From the NCBI GenBank assembly GCA_051866595.1, contig JBJDXI010000019.1:1-19386 (forward strand): 19,386 nucleotides of DNA, given 5' to 3'. The notes under the pieces are model-generated. The model did not search any database. It was not told where the DNA came from and saw only the letters and a list, made by a program, of their open reading frames with translations. This stretch comes from UBA7702 sp051866595 (GTDB lineage Bacteria; Bacillota; Dehalobacteriia; UBA7702). The position numbers and the translations under genes were made by a program. Of the stretch, positions 1 to 6,976 are shown one piece after another (within the stretch, counting starts at the first letter, position 1; each line of letters begins with the position of its first letter).

Positions 1-592
1 TGACCCGGCTTTCGGGAATCAGAATATGGTTGGCGACGATGGCTTCATCATATTCCCACCAGCCGCAGAGGACAAAGGTTTGCGTTGACTCGATGTTGTC
101 CACAAGAAAGGTCACGGTAAATTCCGTGCCGAGTTTCGGTTCAACGCCGAGCAATTTAAGGACATGGAGATCGGTGGCGGCTTCATTGGTACCCTCCTTA
201 GGCAGGCGGCCCTCGATGGGATCGCAGTACATCCAGTGAGCCTGATTGGCGTCGGAATAACCGATTTCCACATGGGATTTTTCAAAAGGAGCCTCATTGG
301 GCATTCCGATAAAGCGACGTAGTCCCCATTCTTTAATTAGCGGGTCATCTTTGAGTTCGTTGAATTGCTCTTTGGTAAGGTATTTGAAACCGCCGTGGGA
401 CCATCCGCCGCATTGACGGAAATTGGATTGCTGAAAGCCGTCGTTGAGGGAGGCGGTAATCGTGAAGAGGGAAGTAAACAGAATCGTCGTAAGAGCGATA
501 GCGAAAACGGCGATGATATTTCGGGTTTTCGCGGCTTTGAAGGATTTTCGGCTCAGATGGCGGATCCATTTGCCGTTGGATACTTTAATCAT
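1..592 (-). CDS. FtsX/MacB-type ABC transporter permease, N-terminal part (partial)
   Basis: The reading frame opens at 592 and runs off the left edge without a stop, giving 197 codons. The start is preceded by a GGGGGTG ribosome binding site that overlaps the end of the ATPase gene. The product starts with a basic cytoplasmic stretch (MIKVSNGKWIRHLSRKSFKA), then one hydrophobic segment at about residues 25-47, followed by a long polar extracytoplasmic region. This is the layout of FtsX/MacB-fold permeases, which have one N-terminal helix, a large external domain and three C-terminal helices. Only 4 bases separate it from the upstream ATPase, so the two should form one exporter or mechanotransmission-type transporter. 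With the two-component genes just upstream it resembles antimicrobial-peptide sensing and resistance modules, but the substrate cannot be read from this part. The C-terminal helices lie outside the window. Confidence 0.85.
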   Translation of the reverse strand, partial: MIKVSNGKWIRHLSRKSFKAAKTRNIIAVFAIALTTILFTSLFTITASLNDGFQQSNFRQCGGWSHGGFKYLTKEQFNELKDDPLIKEWGLRRFIGMPNEAPFEKSHVEIGYSDANQAHWMYCDPIEGRLPKEGTNEAATDLHVLKLLGVEPKLGTEFTVTFLVDNIESTQTFVLCGWWEYDEAIVANHILIPESRV

Positions 593-596
593 GCGC

Positions 597-1268
597 TCAC
601 CCCCGTGTGACGATGCGTCCGTCTTCGATACGGATGAAGCGGTCGGCCATCTGGGCGATTTCCTCGTTGTGGGTAATCATCACGATGGTCTGACGGAATT
701 TCTGACCGGTGATTTTCAACAGACCCATCACGTCCTGACTGGTTTTGCTGTCCAGATTTCCCGTGGGTTCATCGGCCAGAATAATGGCGGGTTTGGCGGC
801 CAGTGCCCGGGCGATGGCGACACGTTGTTGTTGGCCTCCGGAGAGATTATTGGGCAGATTACCCAGTTTAGATTCGAGTCCCAAGGTTTGAATGATCTGG
901 TCGATGTATTTCTGATCGGGTTTCGCGCCGTCCAATCGTATGGGCAAAAGGATGTTCTCATAGACGTTCAGCACCGGTACTAAATTATAGTTCTGGAAGA
1001 CGAAACCGATTTTGCGGCGACGGAAAATAGCGAGTTCCTCATCTTTTAATGTAAAGATCTCTTTTCCGTCAACGGTAACGGTTCCGCTTGTGGGACGGTC
1101 CAGTCCGCCCAGCATATGCAGGAGGGTGGATTTGCCGGAACCGGAAGTTCCCACCACCGCGACGAATTCGCCGTTTTCGACCTGTAAATCCACACCGTCC
1201 AGGGCCCGGACTTCCGTATCGCCGGAGCCGTAAATCTTTTTCAGTTTTTCTGTTTGCAGAATCATCAT
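597..1268 (-). CDS. ABC transporter ATP-binding protein (MacB/LolD family)
   Basis: This 223-residue ATPase powers the permease encoded 4 bases downstream. Visible motifs are Walker A GTSGSGKS (about residues 40-47), a Q-loop glutamine near 92, the signature LSGGQ (142-146), Walker B ILADEPTG (163-170) and the switch histidine in ITHNEE (about 200). The length and the LSGGQQQR/ADEPTGNLDS signature fit the MacB/LolD/FtsE subfamily that pairs with FtsX-fold permeases. I chose the ATG at 1268 because a GGAGG ribosome binding site lies 8 bases upstream. The longer frame from 1298 would start inside a hairpin and has no ribosome binding site. Two tandem hairpins lie between this gene and the upstream histidine kinase, so it may be regulated separately from the kinase. 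Confidence 0.93.
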   Translation of the reverse strand: MMILQTEKLKKIYGSGDTEVRALDGVDLQVENGEFVAVVGTSGSGKSTLLHMLGGLDRPTSGTVTVDGKEIFTLKDEELAIFRRRKIGFVFQNYNLVPVLNVYENILLPIRLDGAKPDQKYIDQIIQTLGLESKLGNLPNNLSGGQQQRVAIARALAAKPAIILADEPTGNLDSKTSQDVMGLLKITGQKFRQTIVMITHNEEIAQMADRFIRIEDGRIVTRG

Positions 1269-1282
1269 AAAGCATACCTCCA

Positions 1283-1318
1283 AAAGAAAAGTCTGCATTG
1301 TCCTTTGACAATACAGAC
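1283..1318 (-). terminator. Terminator-like hairpin (attenuator candidate) before the ABC ATPase gene
   Basis: Bases 1291-1302 and 1307-1318 form a 12-bp inverted repeat (GTCTGcATTGTC / GACAATaCAGAC, one G-U pair) with a 4-base loop. On the minus strand it is followed at once by a T-rich run (TTTTCTTTT) and then by the GGAGG of the ATPase gene. It therefore looks like a second transcription terminator, or a protein-binding palindrome, placed directly in front of the transporter genes. Confidence 0.6.
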
Positions 1319-1324
1319 GATACC

Positions 1325-1374
1325 AAAAAAATCTTTCCCTGTTCTTTCTGAAATTTAACAGTTCTGAAAGATTT
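1325..1374 (-). terminator. Intrinsic terminator after the histidine kinase gene
   Basis: A 9-bp stem (1366-1374 with 1329-1337) encloses a second 5-bp stem (CTGTT/AACAG). On the minus strand it is followed by a run of T (A-run at 1325-1331 on the plus strand). It starts at the kinase stop codon, so it should end or reduce read-through from the regulator-kinase unit into the ABC genes. Confidence 0.65.
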
Positions 1375-2279
1375 CAGCTTCCCGGCAAATAGAGGGAAAA
1401 AGTTGTTCCCTTTCCTTTTGGGGAAAAGACTTTGATATAGCCGCCCTGACCTTCGGCGATCTGCCGGGCCAGATAAAGTCCGATGCCGATGCCGTCCTCT
1501 TCCTTGTGGGCCGCGCCGCGGTAAAAGCGCTGAAAAATTCTGGGCTGTTCCTCTTCGGGGATGCCTTTTCCGGTGTCAGCTACACTGATGGCGGTAAACA
1601 GAGGGTATTCTGTGGTGAAAATCGTCACCTGTCCGCCTTGGGGTGTGTATTTTACGGCGTTTTCCAAAAGGTTAAAAAGAGCTTCCTCCGTCCATTTCGG
1701 ATCAAAAACCGCTTTGCCTCCGCTTTCTTTTACGGTGATTTTGATATTTTTTGTCTTCGCTCCGGGCAAAATCTGGTCTGCCGCGGATTGAATCACCGGT
1801 TGAACCGGATTCAGAACGGGATGAAGGGCGATGATCCCCGTTTCCAGTCGGGACGTTTTGACCAGTGCCTCAATGAGGGTTTGCAATTTTTCCGTTTGTT
1901 TTCCCAACGCCGCGGCGCAGCTTTGGGCTTCCGGCGAAAGATCCTGTTCACAGAGAAGCTCGGTGTAGAGCCGCATATTGGCGACGGGTGTTTTGGTCTG
2001 ATGGGAAATATCGGCAATGAGGGATTTGATTTTTTCTTTTTCCGCTTTCAGATTTTTGGCGGAGACTGTTGATGCCGCGAGATAGCGGGCCAGTTTGGTT
2101 TCTACGGCGGAAAAGAGGCTTTCATCGAAGGAATCTTCGGTAAATTCGCCCTCTATGGCGATGTCCAGCATCTGATCGAGTTTTTTCAGGGTTTTTTTGC
2201 TTCTGCGACGATAGCATAAAATGATGATAACCGCCGCCAGGAAAACCAGCGCAATGATAGCACATCCGAGGATTGTCAT
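1374..2279 (-). CDS. Sensor histidine kinase of a two-component system
   Basis: The 301-residue membrane kinase should autophosphorylate and pass phosphate to the adjacent regulator. One hydrophobic segment (residues 4-22, followed by RRR) is the only membrane span, and there is almost no extracytoplasmic part, so a signal is likely sensed in the membrane or through a partner such as the ABC transporter. The HisKA H-box ISHQTKTPV carries His93. The HATPase domain shows the N-box (LLENAVKYTP), G1 (DTGKGIP), F-box (FQRFYRG) and G2 (GIGIGLYLAR). The gene starts one base after the regulator's stop codon, so the pair is translationally linked. The single-span form fits kinases that sense through a transporter, but pairing with the permease downstream is inferred from position only. 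Confidence 0.93.
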   Translation of the reverse strand: MTILGCAIIALVFLAAVIIILCYRRRSKKTLKKLDQMLDIAIEGEFTEDSFDESLFSAVETKLARYLAASTVSAKNLKAEKEKIKSLIADISHQTKTPVANMRLYTELLCEQDLSPEAQSCAAALGKQTEKLQTLIEALVKTSRLETGIIALHPVLNPVQPVIQSAADQILPGAKTKNIKITVKESGGKAVFDPKWTEEALFNLLENAVKYTPQGGQVTIFTTEYPLFTAISVADTGKGIPEEEQPRIFQRFYRGAAHKEEDGIGIGLYLARQIAEGQGGYIKVFSPKGKGTTFSLYLPGS

Positions 2280-2280
2280 C

Positions 2281-2958
2281 TTATTTCACCGCCCATGTAT
2301 AGCCAATGCCGTATACCGTTTTCAGATACCTTGGTTGGGAAGGTGTTTCTTCCAGTTTATCACGGAGACGCTTTACCGTAACGGAAAGCGCGTTTTCATC
2401 GACGTAAGCCGCGCCGTCGGTCCATATCCGGTCGATGAGGAGAGAACGGCTGAGGGTCTGCCCCCGGTTTTCCACGAGCAGGCGGAGGAGCTTCTGTTCG
2501 GTTTTGCTGAGCTCGACGGATTGGCCGGATTTTTTGAATTCCATTCGTTCAAAATCAAACCGGAATTCCTCTGTCTCAAAACAGGCGGAGAGAAGGTGCG
2601 CCGTCCGCCGCAGCTGGGCGTGGACTCTTGCCCGCAGGACCGCCAAGGAAAAGGGTTTGGTGATATAATCATCGGCGCCGGATTCCAGACCGGTGACGAT
2701 GTCCATTTCCATATCGTTGGCAGTGAGCAGGATAATGGGAACGCCGTCGTTTTGACGTACTTCCCTGAGAAAATCCAATCCACTGCCGTCGGGGAGATTG
2801 ATGTCGATGATCAAAAGATGAAAATCATTGGGGCGGTACGCTTTTTGGGCCTCCGCCATGGTGCGGCAGAGGATGATTTTTGCTGATTCGGAATTCAGTG
2901 CCAGGACGATGCCGTTTCCCAACGCGACATCATCCTCTAAAAGTAGGATTTTTTGCAT
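2281..2958 (-). CDS. OmpR/PhoB-family response regulator
   Basis: The 225-residue protein has an N-terminal receiver domain (residues 1-115) and a C-terminal winged-helix DNA-binding domain (about 125-225). The acidic pocket is EDD (8-10), the phosphoacceptor is Asp52 in LLIIDINLPDGSG, and the conserved Lys lies in ITKPF. The winged helix ends in LKTVYGIGYTW, the usual OmpR-type wing. The ATG at 2958 has an AAAGGA ribosome binding site. The kinase gene follows directly, and the DNA glycosylase gene lies 13 bases upstream on the same strand, so all three are probably one transcript. All key residues are present, so it should be a working partner of the kinase. Confidence 0.94.
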   Translation of the reverse strand: MQKILLLEDDVALGNGIVLALNSESAKIILCRTMAEAQKAYRPNDFHLLIIDINLPDGSGLDFLREVRQNDGVPIILLTANDMEMDIVTGLESGADDYITKPFSLAVLRARVHAQLRRTAHLLSACFETEEFRFDFERMEFKKSGQSVELSKTEQKLLRLLVENRGQTLSRSLLIDRIWTDGAAYVDENALSVTVKRLRDKLEETPSQPRYLKTVYGIGYTWAVK

Positions 2959-2971
2959 ATACGTTCCTTTA

Positions 2972-3460
2972 TTAATCTGATTTGATGATTTCCCAGGCGG
3001 GAATCAGCTTTTCCATGGTCCACGCGGCGTTGGCGGGACTTGTGGAAGGCAGGCAGAAAACATCGGTTTTGACCGTGTTTTTAAAAAATTTCTGAAATAA
3101 CTCGTAAGCTTTTTTTCCGTTGCAGTAAATATTTTTGATTTGCGTTTTTTTCAGTAACGCGGGAATATCGTTGGCCGCCGCTTTTGCGATGGATTGGTCG
3201 GCGGAGCCTTCAATTTCACAGTTACGTATCACATCCCACAGCGCGATGCGATGCCGCAGCAGAAAGGCGGTTTTTTCTTCAATGGTCTGCGGTGTTTCTT
3301 CCGCGTAAAGAGTGGCCAGGAGTTTCCAGAATCGGTTTTGGGGATGACCGTAATAAAAGGCATTTTCTCTCGATTTTACCGAGGGGAAGGTTCCTAAAAT
3401 CAATATTTCGGCATGATGATCGTATACCGGCAAAAATGGATGGGTCTGTTGTTCTTTCAT
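2972..3460 (-). CDS. DNA-deoxyinosine (hypoxanthine) glycosylase, uracil-DNA glycosylase superfamily family 6
   Basis: This 162-residue enzyme should cut the glycosidic bond of deaminated bases, mainly hypoxanthine from deaminated adenine, to start base excision repair. The superfamily motif 1 region reads GTFPSVKSRENAFYYGHPQNRFW (residues 23-45, of which GTFPSVKS and YGHPQNRFW are the most telling), and motif 2 is LPSTSPAN (137-144). The asparagine in HPQNRFW is the residue associated with family 6 activity. I chose the ATG at 3460 because the AGAGG ribosome binding site is 8 bases upstream; an in-frame ATG at 3466 is only 2 bases from it. A near-consensus promoter sits just upstream, so this gene heads the transcript that continues into the two-component genes. 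A role in stress response is inferred only from this linkage. Confidence 0.85.
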   Translation of the reverse strand: MKEQQTHPFLPVYDHHAEILILGTFPSVKSRENAFYYGHPQNRFWKLLATLYAEETPQTIEEKTAFLLRHRIALWDVIRNCEIEGSADQSIAKAAANDIPALLKKTQIKNIYCNGKKAYELFQKFFKNTVKTDVFCLPSTSPANAAWTMEKLIPAWEIIKSD

Positions 3461-3479
3461 AATCATAACCTCTGAATTT

Positions 3480-3508
3480 ATTCTAAATTCCGGCGCTTCA
3501 TTTGTCAA
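3480..3508 (-). promoter_or_regulatory. Promoter of the glycosylase/two-component transcript
   Basis: On the minus strand the -35 box TTGACA (3503-3508) and the -10 box TAGAAT (3480-3485) are separated by 17 bases. The predicted start point is about 13 bases before the chosen start codon, leaving a very short leader. It lies back to back with the promoter of the hydrolase gene. Confidence 0.7.
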
Positions 3509-3515
3509 ATTTTTC

Positions 3516-3544
3516 TTGAAACACCGTTCTCTTTCTACTATAAT
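3516..3544 (+). promoter_or_regulatory. Promoter of the alpha/beta hydrolase gene
   Basis: The -35 box TTGAAA (3516-3521) and the -10 box TATAAT (3539-3544) have a 17-base spacer, followed 8 bases later by the AGAGGGGG ribosome binding site. Confidence 0.75.
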
Positions 3545-3567
3545 GAAACAAAAGAGGGGGCATGATT

Positions 3568-4626
3568 ATGATTACGGAAGAATTTACCTTTCCCAGTGCT
3601 GAAGACGGGGAAACTATATACGGCAGAGCGTACATTCCTTACGGGGAAGTCAAAGGAATCGTCCAGTTTGCCCACGGTATGTGCGATTATGGTGAGCGTT
3701 ACGAGGATTTTTTCCGTGAACTGACAGATTGCGGATACATCGCCGCTTATGCCGATCATCTGGGCCACGGCAATTCGGTGCGCAGTCTTGATGATCTCGG
3801 CTATTTTTCCGCCCGGGACGGCTATAAAAAAGTCGTTGATGATTTCAATACCTTTTACGGGATTCTCGATGAAAAATTCCCCAACAATAAGCATTATGTC
3901 ATGGGTCACAGCATGGGTTCTTTCATCGTGCGCTATTTTATCGCGGCTTACCGCCGTCCTATGGCCGGCGCGATTCTGATGGGAACTTCCGGCCCCAATC
4001 CTCTGGCCGGTATCGGTGCCGGTCTGGCGGCGGGTATCGCTCTTGTCCGGGGCGGCTATTATCGCTCATCCTTTCTGGAAAAACTGGCTTTCGGTTCTTA
4101 CAATAAACATATCGAAGATCCCGTTTCCGCCTGGGATTGGTTGAGCCGTGATGAAAACGCCGTTTATGATTTTGATACCGATGAACTTCGCAATCAGACT
4201 TTTACCGCTTCGGGTTTCAAAGATCTGTTTTCTCTTGTCCGCATTGTGAATCTGAATACTTTTATCGATGATACCCCGAAGGAATTGCCGATTTTTCTTC
4301 TTTCCGGCGATGAGGATCCCCTGGGTAATTACGGAAAGGGAATCCGTAAGCTTGAGGATATTTTTCATTCTCTGGACTTCCGTGATGTGCAGTCTGTTCT
4401 TTTCCGCGGCGCCCGTCATGAGCTTTGCCATGAGCTGAACCGGGAAGAGGTTTTTGATACGGTCATTGAATGGTTGAACCGTCATGCCTATGAGGACGTG
4501 CATCTGACCTATCCCGAAGATAATGATCCGTACGATTATTCTTTTGAGGACGAAGACGAAGAAAAGAATATGGGAAAAGCAGAGGAAATGGACGATAACG
4601 AATACCGACACAGGGAAAGACGGTAA
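3568..4626 (+). CDS. Alpha/beta hydrolase, monoacylglycerol lipase/lysophospholipase type
   Basis: This 352-residue cytoplasmic serine hydrolase probably cleaves a lipid or other ester. Family features in order are the oxyanion-region HGM (36-38), the nucleophile elbow GHSMG with Ser115, the acid in SGDEDPLG (Asp250 most likely) and the catalytic His284 in GARHELCHE. No signal peptide is visible. The last 38 residues or so (315-352) form a tail rich in Asp, Glu and Tyr that is beyond the hydrolase fold and looks disordered. The ATG at 3568 is preferred over the in-frame ATG at 3562, because the AGGGGG site is 7 bases from the former and only 1 from the latter. The gene is monocistronic between its own promoter and a strong terminator. 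The substrate cannot be deduced. Confidence 0.87.
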   Translation: MITEEFTFPSAEDGETIYGRAYIPYGEVKGIVQFAHGMCDYGERYEDFFRELTDCGYIAAYADHLGHGNSVRSLDDLGYFSARDGYKKVVDDFNTFYGILDEKFPNNKHYVMGHSMGSFIVRYFIAAYRRPMAGAILMGTSGPNPLAGIGAGLAAGIALVRGGYYRSSFLEKLAFGSYNKHIEDPVSAWDWLSRDENAVYDFDTDELRNQTFTASGFKDLFSLVRIVNLNTFIDDTPKELPIFLLSGDEDPLGNYGKGIRKLEDIFHSLDFRDVQSVLFRGARHELCHELNREEVFDTVIEWLNRHAYEDVHLTYPEDNDPYDYSFEDEDEEKNMGKAEEMDDNEYRHRERR

Positions 4627-4665
4627 TCGACAGAGAACAGAGCCGTGAGGTTATTTAAAGAAAGA

Positions 4666-4710
4666 ACAGAAAAGGGCCGCCATAAAGGCGGCCCTTTTCT
4701 GTGTGTCTTT
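4666..4710. terminator. Bidirectional intrinsic terminator between the hydrolase and glnN genes
   Basis: Bases 4666-4681 and 4687-4702 form a perfect 16-bp stem with the core GGGCCGCC and a 5-base ATAAA loop. Pyrimidine-rich runs lie on both sides, so it can end the plus-strand hydrolase transcript and the converging glutamine synthetase transcript. Confidence 0.9.
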
Positions 4711-4711
4711 T

Positions 4712-6805
4712 TTAAACGTTAAAGAGGAGATCGGTATAATCGGGAATCGGCCAGAAGCTTTTGTCGACGAGGGTTTCGAGGGTGTCTGTGGTTTCCCGGA
4801 GAGCGCCCATAGCGGGGATGATCAGATCCACGCAGTCCTGAGCTTCTTTTTCGAAGTCGTCTTCGCTGTTTTTGGTTTCAACAGCTTTTTCCAGTTCTTT
4901 GATGTCGTTGAACATCTTTTCGCTGAGAGAGGTAAGATCTTTGATATAGGTTTCTTCGGCTTCGGTGGTCAGATCAATGCCGCAGTTTTTCTTGGCGAGA
5001 TAACCGTCGCAAACTGTTTTCTGATAGCGGAGTACGGCGGGAAGGATCTGTTCTTTGGCCATATTGAGCATGGTACGGGCTTCGATGCTGATGGCCTTGG
5101 CGTAATTTTCCGTCATGATTTCATAGCGGGAAACCACTTCTTCTTTGGTGAGAATACCGTGACGGGTCATCAGATTAATGCATTTTTCGGAAATGTAGCA
5201 TTTCAGCGCCGCGGGCGTGTTGGGCAGATTGGGAAGACCGCGTTTTTCGGCTTCGGTAATCCATTCGGCGGCGTAGTTGTTGCCATTGAAGATGATTCTC
5301 TGATGGTCTTTCACTGTGGAGGCGATATATTCGTCCACAGCGGCGTCCACATCGGAAGCGGCTTCCAGTTTATCGGCAACATCGGCCAGGGTGTCGGCGA
5401 CCATGGTATTTAATACGGAGTTGATACCGGAAATGGACTGAGCCGAACCGGGCATACGGAATTCAAATTTATTGCCGGTGAAGGCGAAGGGGGAAGTACG
5501 GTTACGGTCGGTATTGTCTTTGCTCAATACGGGGAGGGAAGGAACACCGCTGTTCCAGGAATCTTCGTTTTCGTCTTCTTCGGTGGTGCAGCCGGCGGCG
5601 GAGAGAAGCGCTTTGGTGAGATATTCACCGAGGAAAATGGAGACGATGGCCGGAGGCGCTTCGTTGGCGCCGAGACGATGGTCGTTGCCGGCGGAAGCGA
5701 CGGTTACACGGAGCAGATCACCGTATTTATCCACCGCTTCGATGATGGCGCAGAGGAAAACGAGAAACTGTTTGTTGCTCTGAGGGTCATTGCCGGGTTC
5801 CAGCAGGTTTTCACCGGTATCGGTGCCGATGGACCAGTTGTTGTGTTTCCCGCTGCCGTTGATGCCGTCGAAGGGTTTTTCATGAATCAGGCAGGCCAGA
5901 CCGTGTCTTCTGGCGGTCTTTTTGAGAATCACCATGGCCAGCTGGTTCTGGTCGGCGGCGAGATTTGCTTTGGTATAGATCGGCGCGAATTCATGCTGAG
6001 CGGGAGCGACTTCGTTATGTTTGGTATTGCTGTAAATGCCGAGGCTCCAGAACTGATTATCAATATCCTTCATGAAAGCGGATACGCGGTCTTTGATGGT
6101 GCCGAAATAGTGGTCATCCAATTCCTGACCTTTGGGAGCCGGAGCGCCGAAGAGCGTTCTCCCGGCAAGACGTAAATCCTGTCTTGCCATATAGTCTTTG
6201 CGGTCAACGAGGAAATATTCCTGTTCCGGCCCGATATTTACGGTGATCCGTTCCGCCGGGTTGCCCAGAGCTTTCAATACTCTGAGGCCTTGTTTGTTCA
6301 GGGCTTCCATGGAACGGAGCAACGGTGTTTTCTGGTCGAGAACTTCGCCGGTGTAGGAGCAGAAAGCGGTGGGAATGTAGAGCGTGCCGTCGTTTACGAA
6401 AGCATAAGAAGTGGGATCCCATGCCGTGTAACCCCTTGCTTCAAAAGTGGCGCGCAGGCCGCCGGAGGGAAAACTGGATGCGTCGGGCTCCCCTTTGGTC
6501 AAAGCTTTGCCGGAAAATTCGGTAATGGCTTTGCCGTCCACGGTAGGGGCCAGGAAGGAATCATGTTTTTCAGCGGTGATGCCGGTCATCGGCTGGAACC
6601 AGTGAGTGTAATGGGTCGCGCCTTTTTCCAATGCCCAGTCTTTCATGGCGTTGGCAACAATCTGCGCGATGTCCGGATCCAGAGATCTGCCTTGTTCCAT
6701 TGTTTTCTTTAAGGATTTATAAGTATCCTTGGGCAGTTTTTCCTTCATGACGGCTTCATTGAAAACATTACTTCCAAAAATTTCGCTGATTTGTGACTTA
6801 CTCAT
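4712..6805 (-). CDS. glnN: Glutamine synthetase type III
   Basis: The 697-residue enzyme makes glutamine from glutamate, ammonia and ATP. The length is about that of GSIII (roughly 700-730) and far above GSI (about 470). Active-site regions can be followed in order: GPEQEYFLV (near residue 200), NEVAPAQHEFAPIY, GINGSGKHNNWS and EFRMPGSAQS, followed by the GSIII-specific helical C-terminal part. The ATG at 6805 is preceded by ACGGAGG. The gene is divergent from an ANTAR-type regulator and is separated from its own promoter by an intrinsic terminator, so expression is probably controlled by antitermination. GSIII next to an ANTAR protein is a pattern known from clostridia. Confidence 0.96.
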   Translation of the reverse strand: MSKSQISEIFGSNVFNEAVMKEKLPKDTYKSLKKTMEQGRSLDPDIAQIVANAMKDWALEKGATHYTHWFQPMTGITAEKHDSFLAPTVDGKAITEFSGKALTKGEPDASSFPSGGLRATFEARGYTAWDPTSYAFVNDGTLYIPTAFCSYTGEVLDQKTPLLRSMEALNKQGLRVLKALGNPAERITVNIGPEQEYFLVDRKDYMARQDLRLAGRTLFGAPAPKGQELDDHYFGTIKDRVSAFMKDIDNQFWSLGIYSNTKHNEVAPAQHEFAPIYTKANLAADQNQLAMVILKKTARRHGLACLIHEKPFDGINGSGKHNNWSIGTDTGENLLEPGNDPQSNKQFLVFLCAIIEAVDKYGDLLRVTVASAGNDHRLGANEAPPAIVSIFLGEYLTKALLSAAGCTTEEDENEDSWNSGVPSLPVLSKDNTDRNRTSPFAFTGNKFEFRMPGSAQSISGINSVLNTMVADTLADVADKLEAASDVDAAVDEYIASTVKDHQRIIFNGNNYAAEWITEAEKRGLPNLPNTPAALKCYISEKCINLMTRHGILTKEEVVSRYEIMTENYAKAISIEARTMLNMAKEQILPAVLRYQKTVCDGYLAKKNCGIDLTTEAEETYIKDLTSLSEKMFNDIKELEKAVETKNSEDDFEKEAQDCVDLIIPAMGALRETTDTLETLVDKSFWPIPDYTDLLFNV

Positions 6806-6820
6806 AATTCGTACCTCCGT

Positions 6821-6867
6821 AAAAAAATAAAAGACGCTGTGATTCCTTGTAGGAATACAGCGTCTTT
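6821..6867 (-). terminator. Leader terminator (attenuator) of glnN
   Basis: On the minus strand an 11-bp perfect stem (6857-6867 with 6830-6840, AAAGACGCTGT/ACAGCGTCTTT) continues into 5 more pairs (ATTCC/GGAAT) and a TACAA loop. It is followed by TTTTATTTTTTT and then, within a few bases, by the ACGGAGG of glnN. A strong terminator between promoter and ribosome binding site is the hallmark of transcription attenuation. Confidence 0.85.
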
Positions 6868-6871
6868 GCTG
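6858..6871 (-). promoter_or_regulatory. Possible ANTAR antiterminator hairpin in the glnN leader
   Basis: On the minus strand CAGC-AAAGAC-GCTG forms a 4-bp stem with a six-base loop having A at loop position 1 and G at position 4. That is the loop consensus of ANTAR-bound hairpins. It uses the 5' arm of the terminator, so it and the terminator cannot form together. Only one such hairpin is visible, whereas the described motif has two, and the stem is short, so this is tentative. Confidence 0.4.
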
Positions 6872-6892
6872 ACATAATTAAATTATGGCCTT

Positions 6893-6920
6893 ATTATAAC
6901 AGAAAAATTTCAAAATGCAA
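6893..6920 (-). promoter_or_regulatory. Promoter of glnN
   Basis: On the minus strand the -35 box TTGCAT (6915-6920) and a consensus -10 box TATAAT (6893-6898) are 16 bases apart. The predicted transcript starts about 20 bases before the terminator hairpin. Confidence 0.75.
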
Positions 6921-6949
6921 TAGTTTTTTAAAAAAAAATAGTGTATAAT
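6921..6949 (+). promoter_or_regulatory. Promoter of the ANTAR regulator operon
   Basis: A consensus -10 box TATAAT lies at 6944-6949. The -35 region 17 bases upstream (TAGTTT, 6921-6926) is poor but sits in an A/T-tract that could act as an UP-type element. It abuts the -35 box of the divergent glnN promoter. Confidence 0.5.
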
Positions 6950-6976
6950 GTCATTAGTTTTTTTAAGGAGAATGCA

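Noticed and set aside
4703..5413. A 236-codon plus-strand open frame
   Set aside because: It is antisense to the C-terminal part of glnN, Phe/Gly-rich, and shows no recognisable family.
6941..6976. A longer N-terminus for the ANTAR protein from the GTG at 6941
   Set aside because: The codon overlaps the TATAAT -10 box, and the AAGGAG site would lie inside the gene; the TTG at 6977 has correct spacing.
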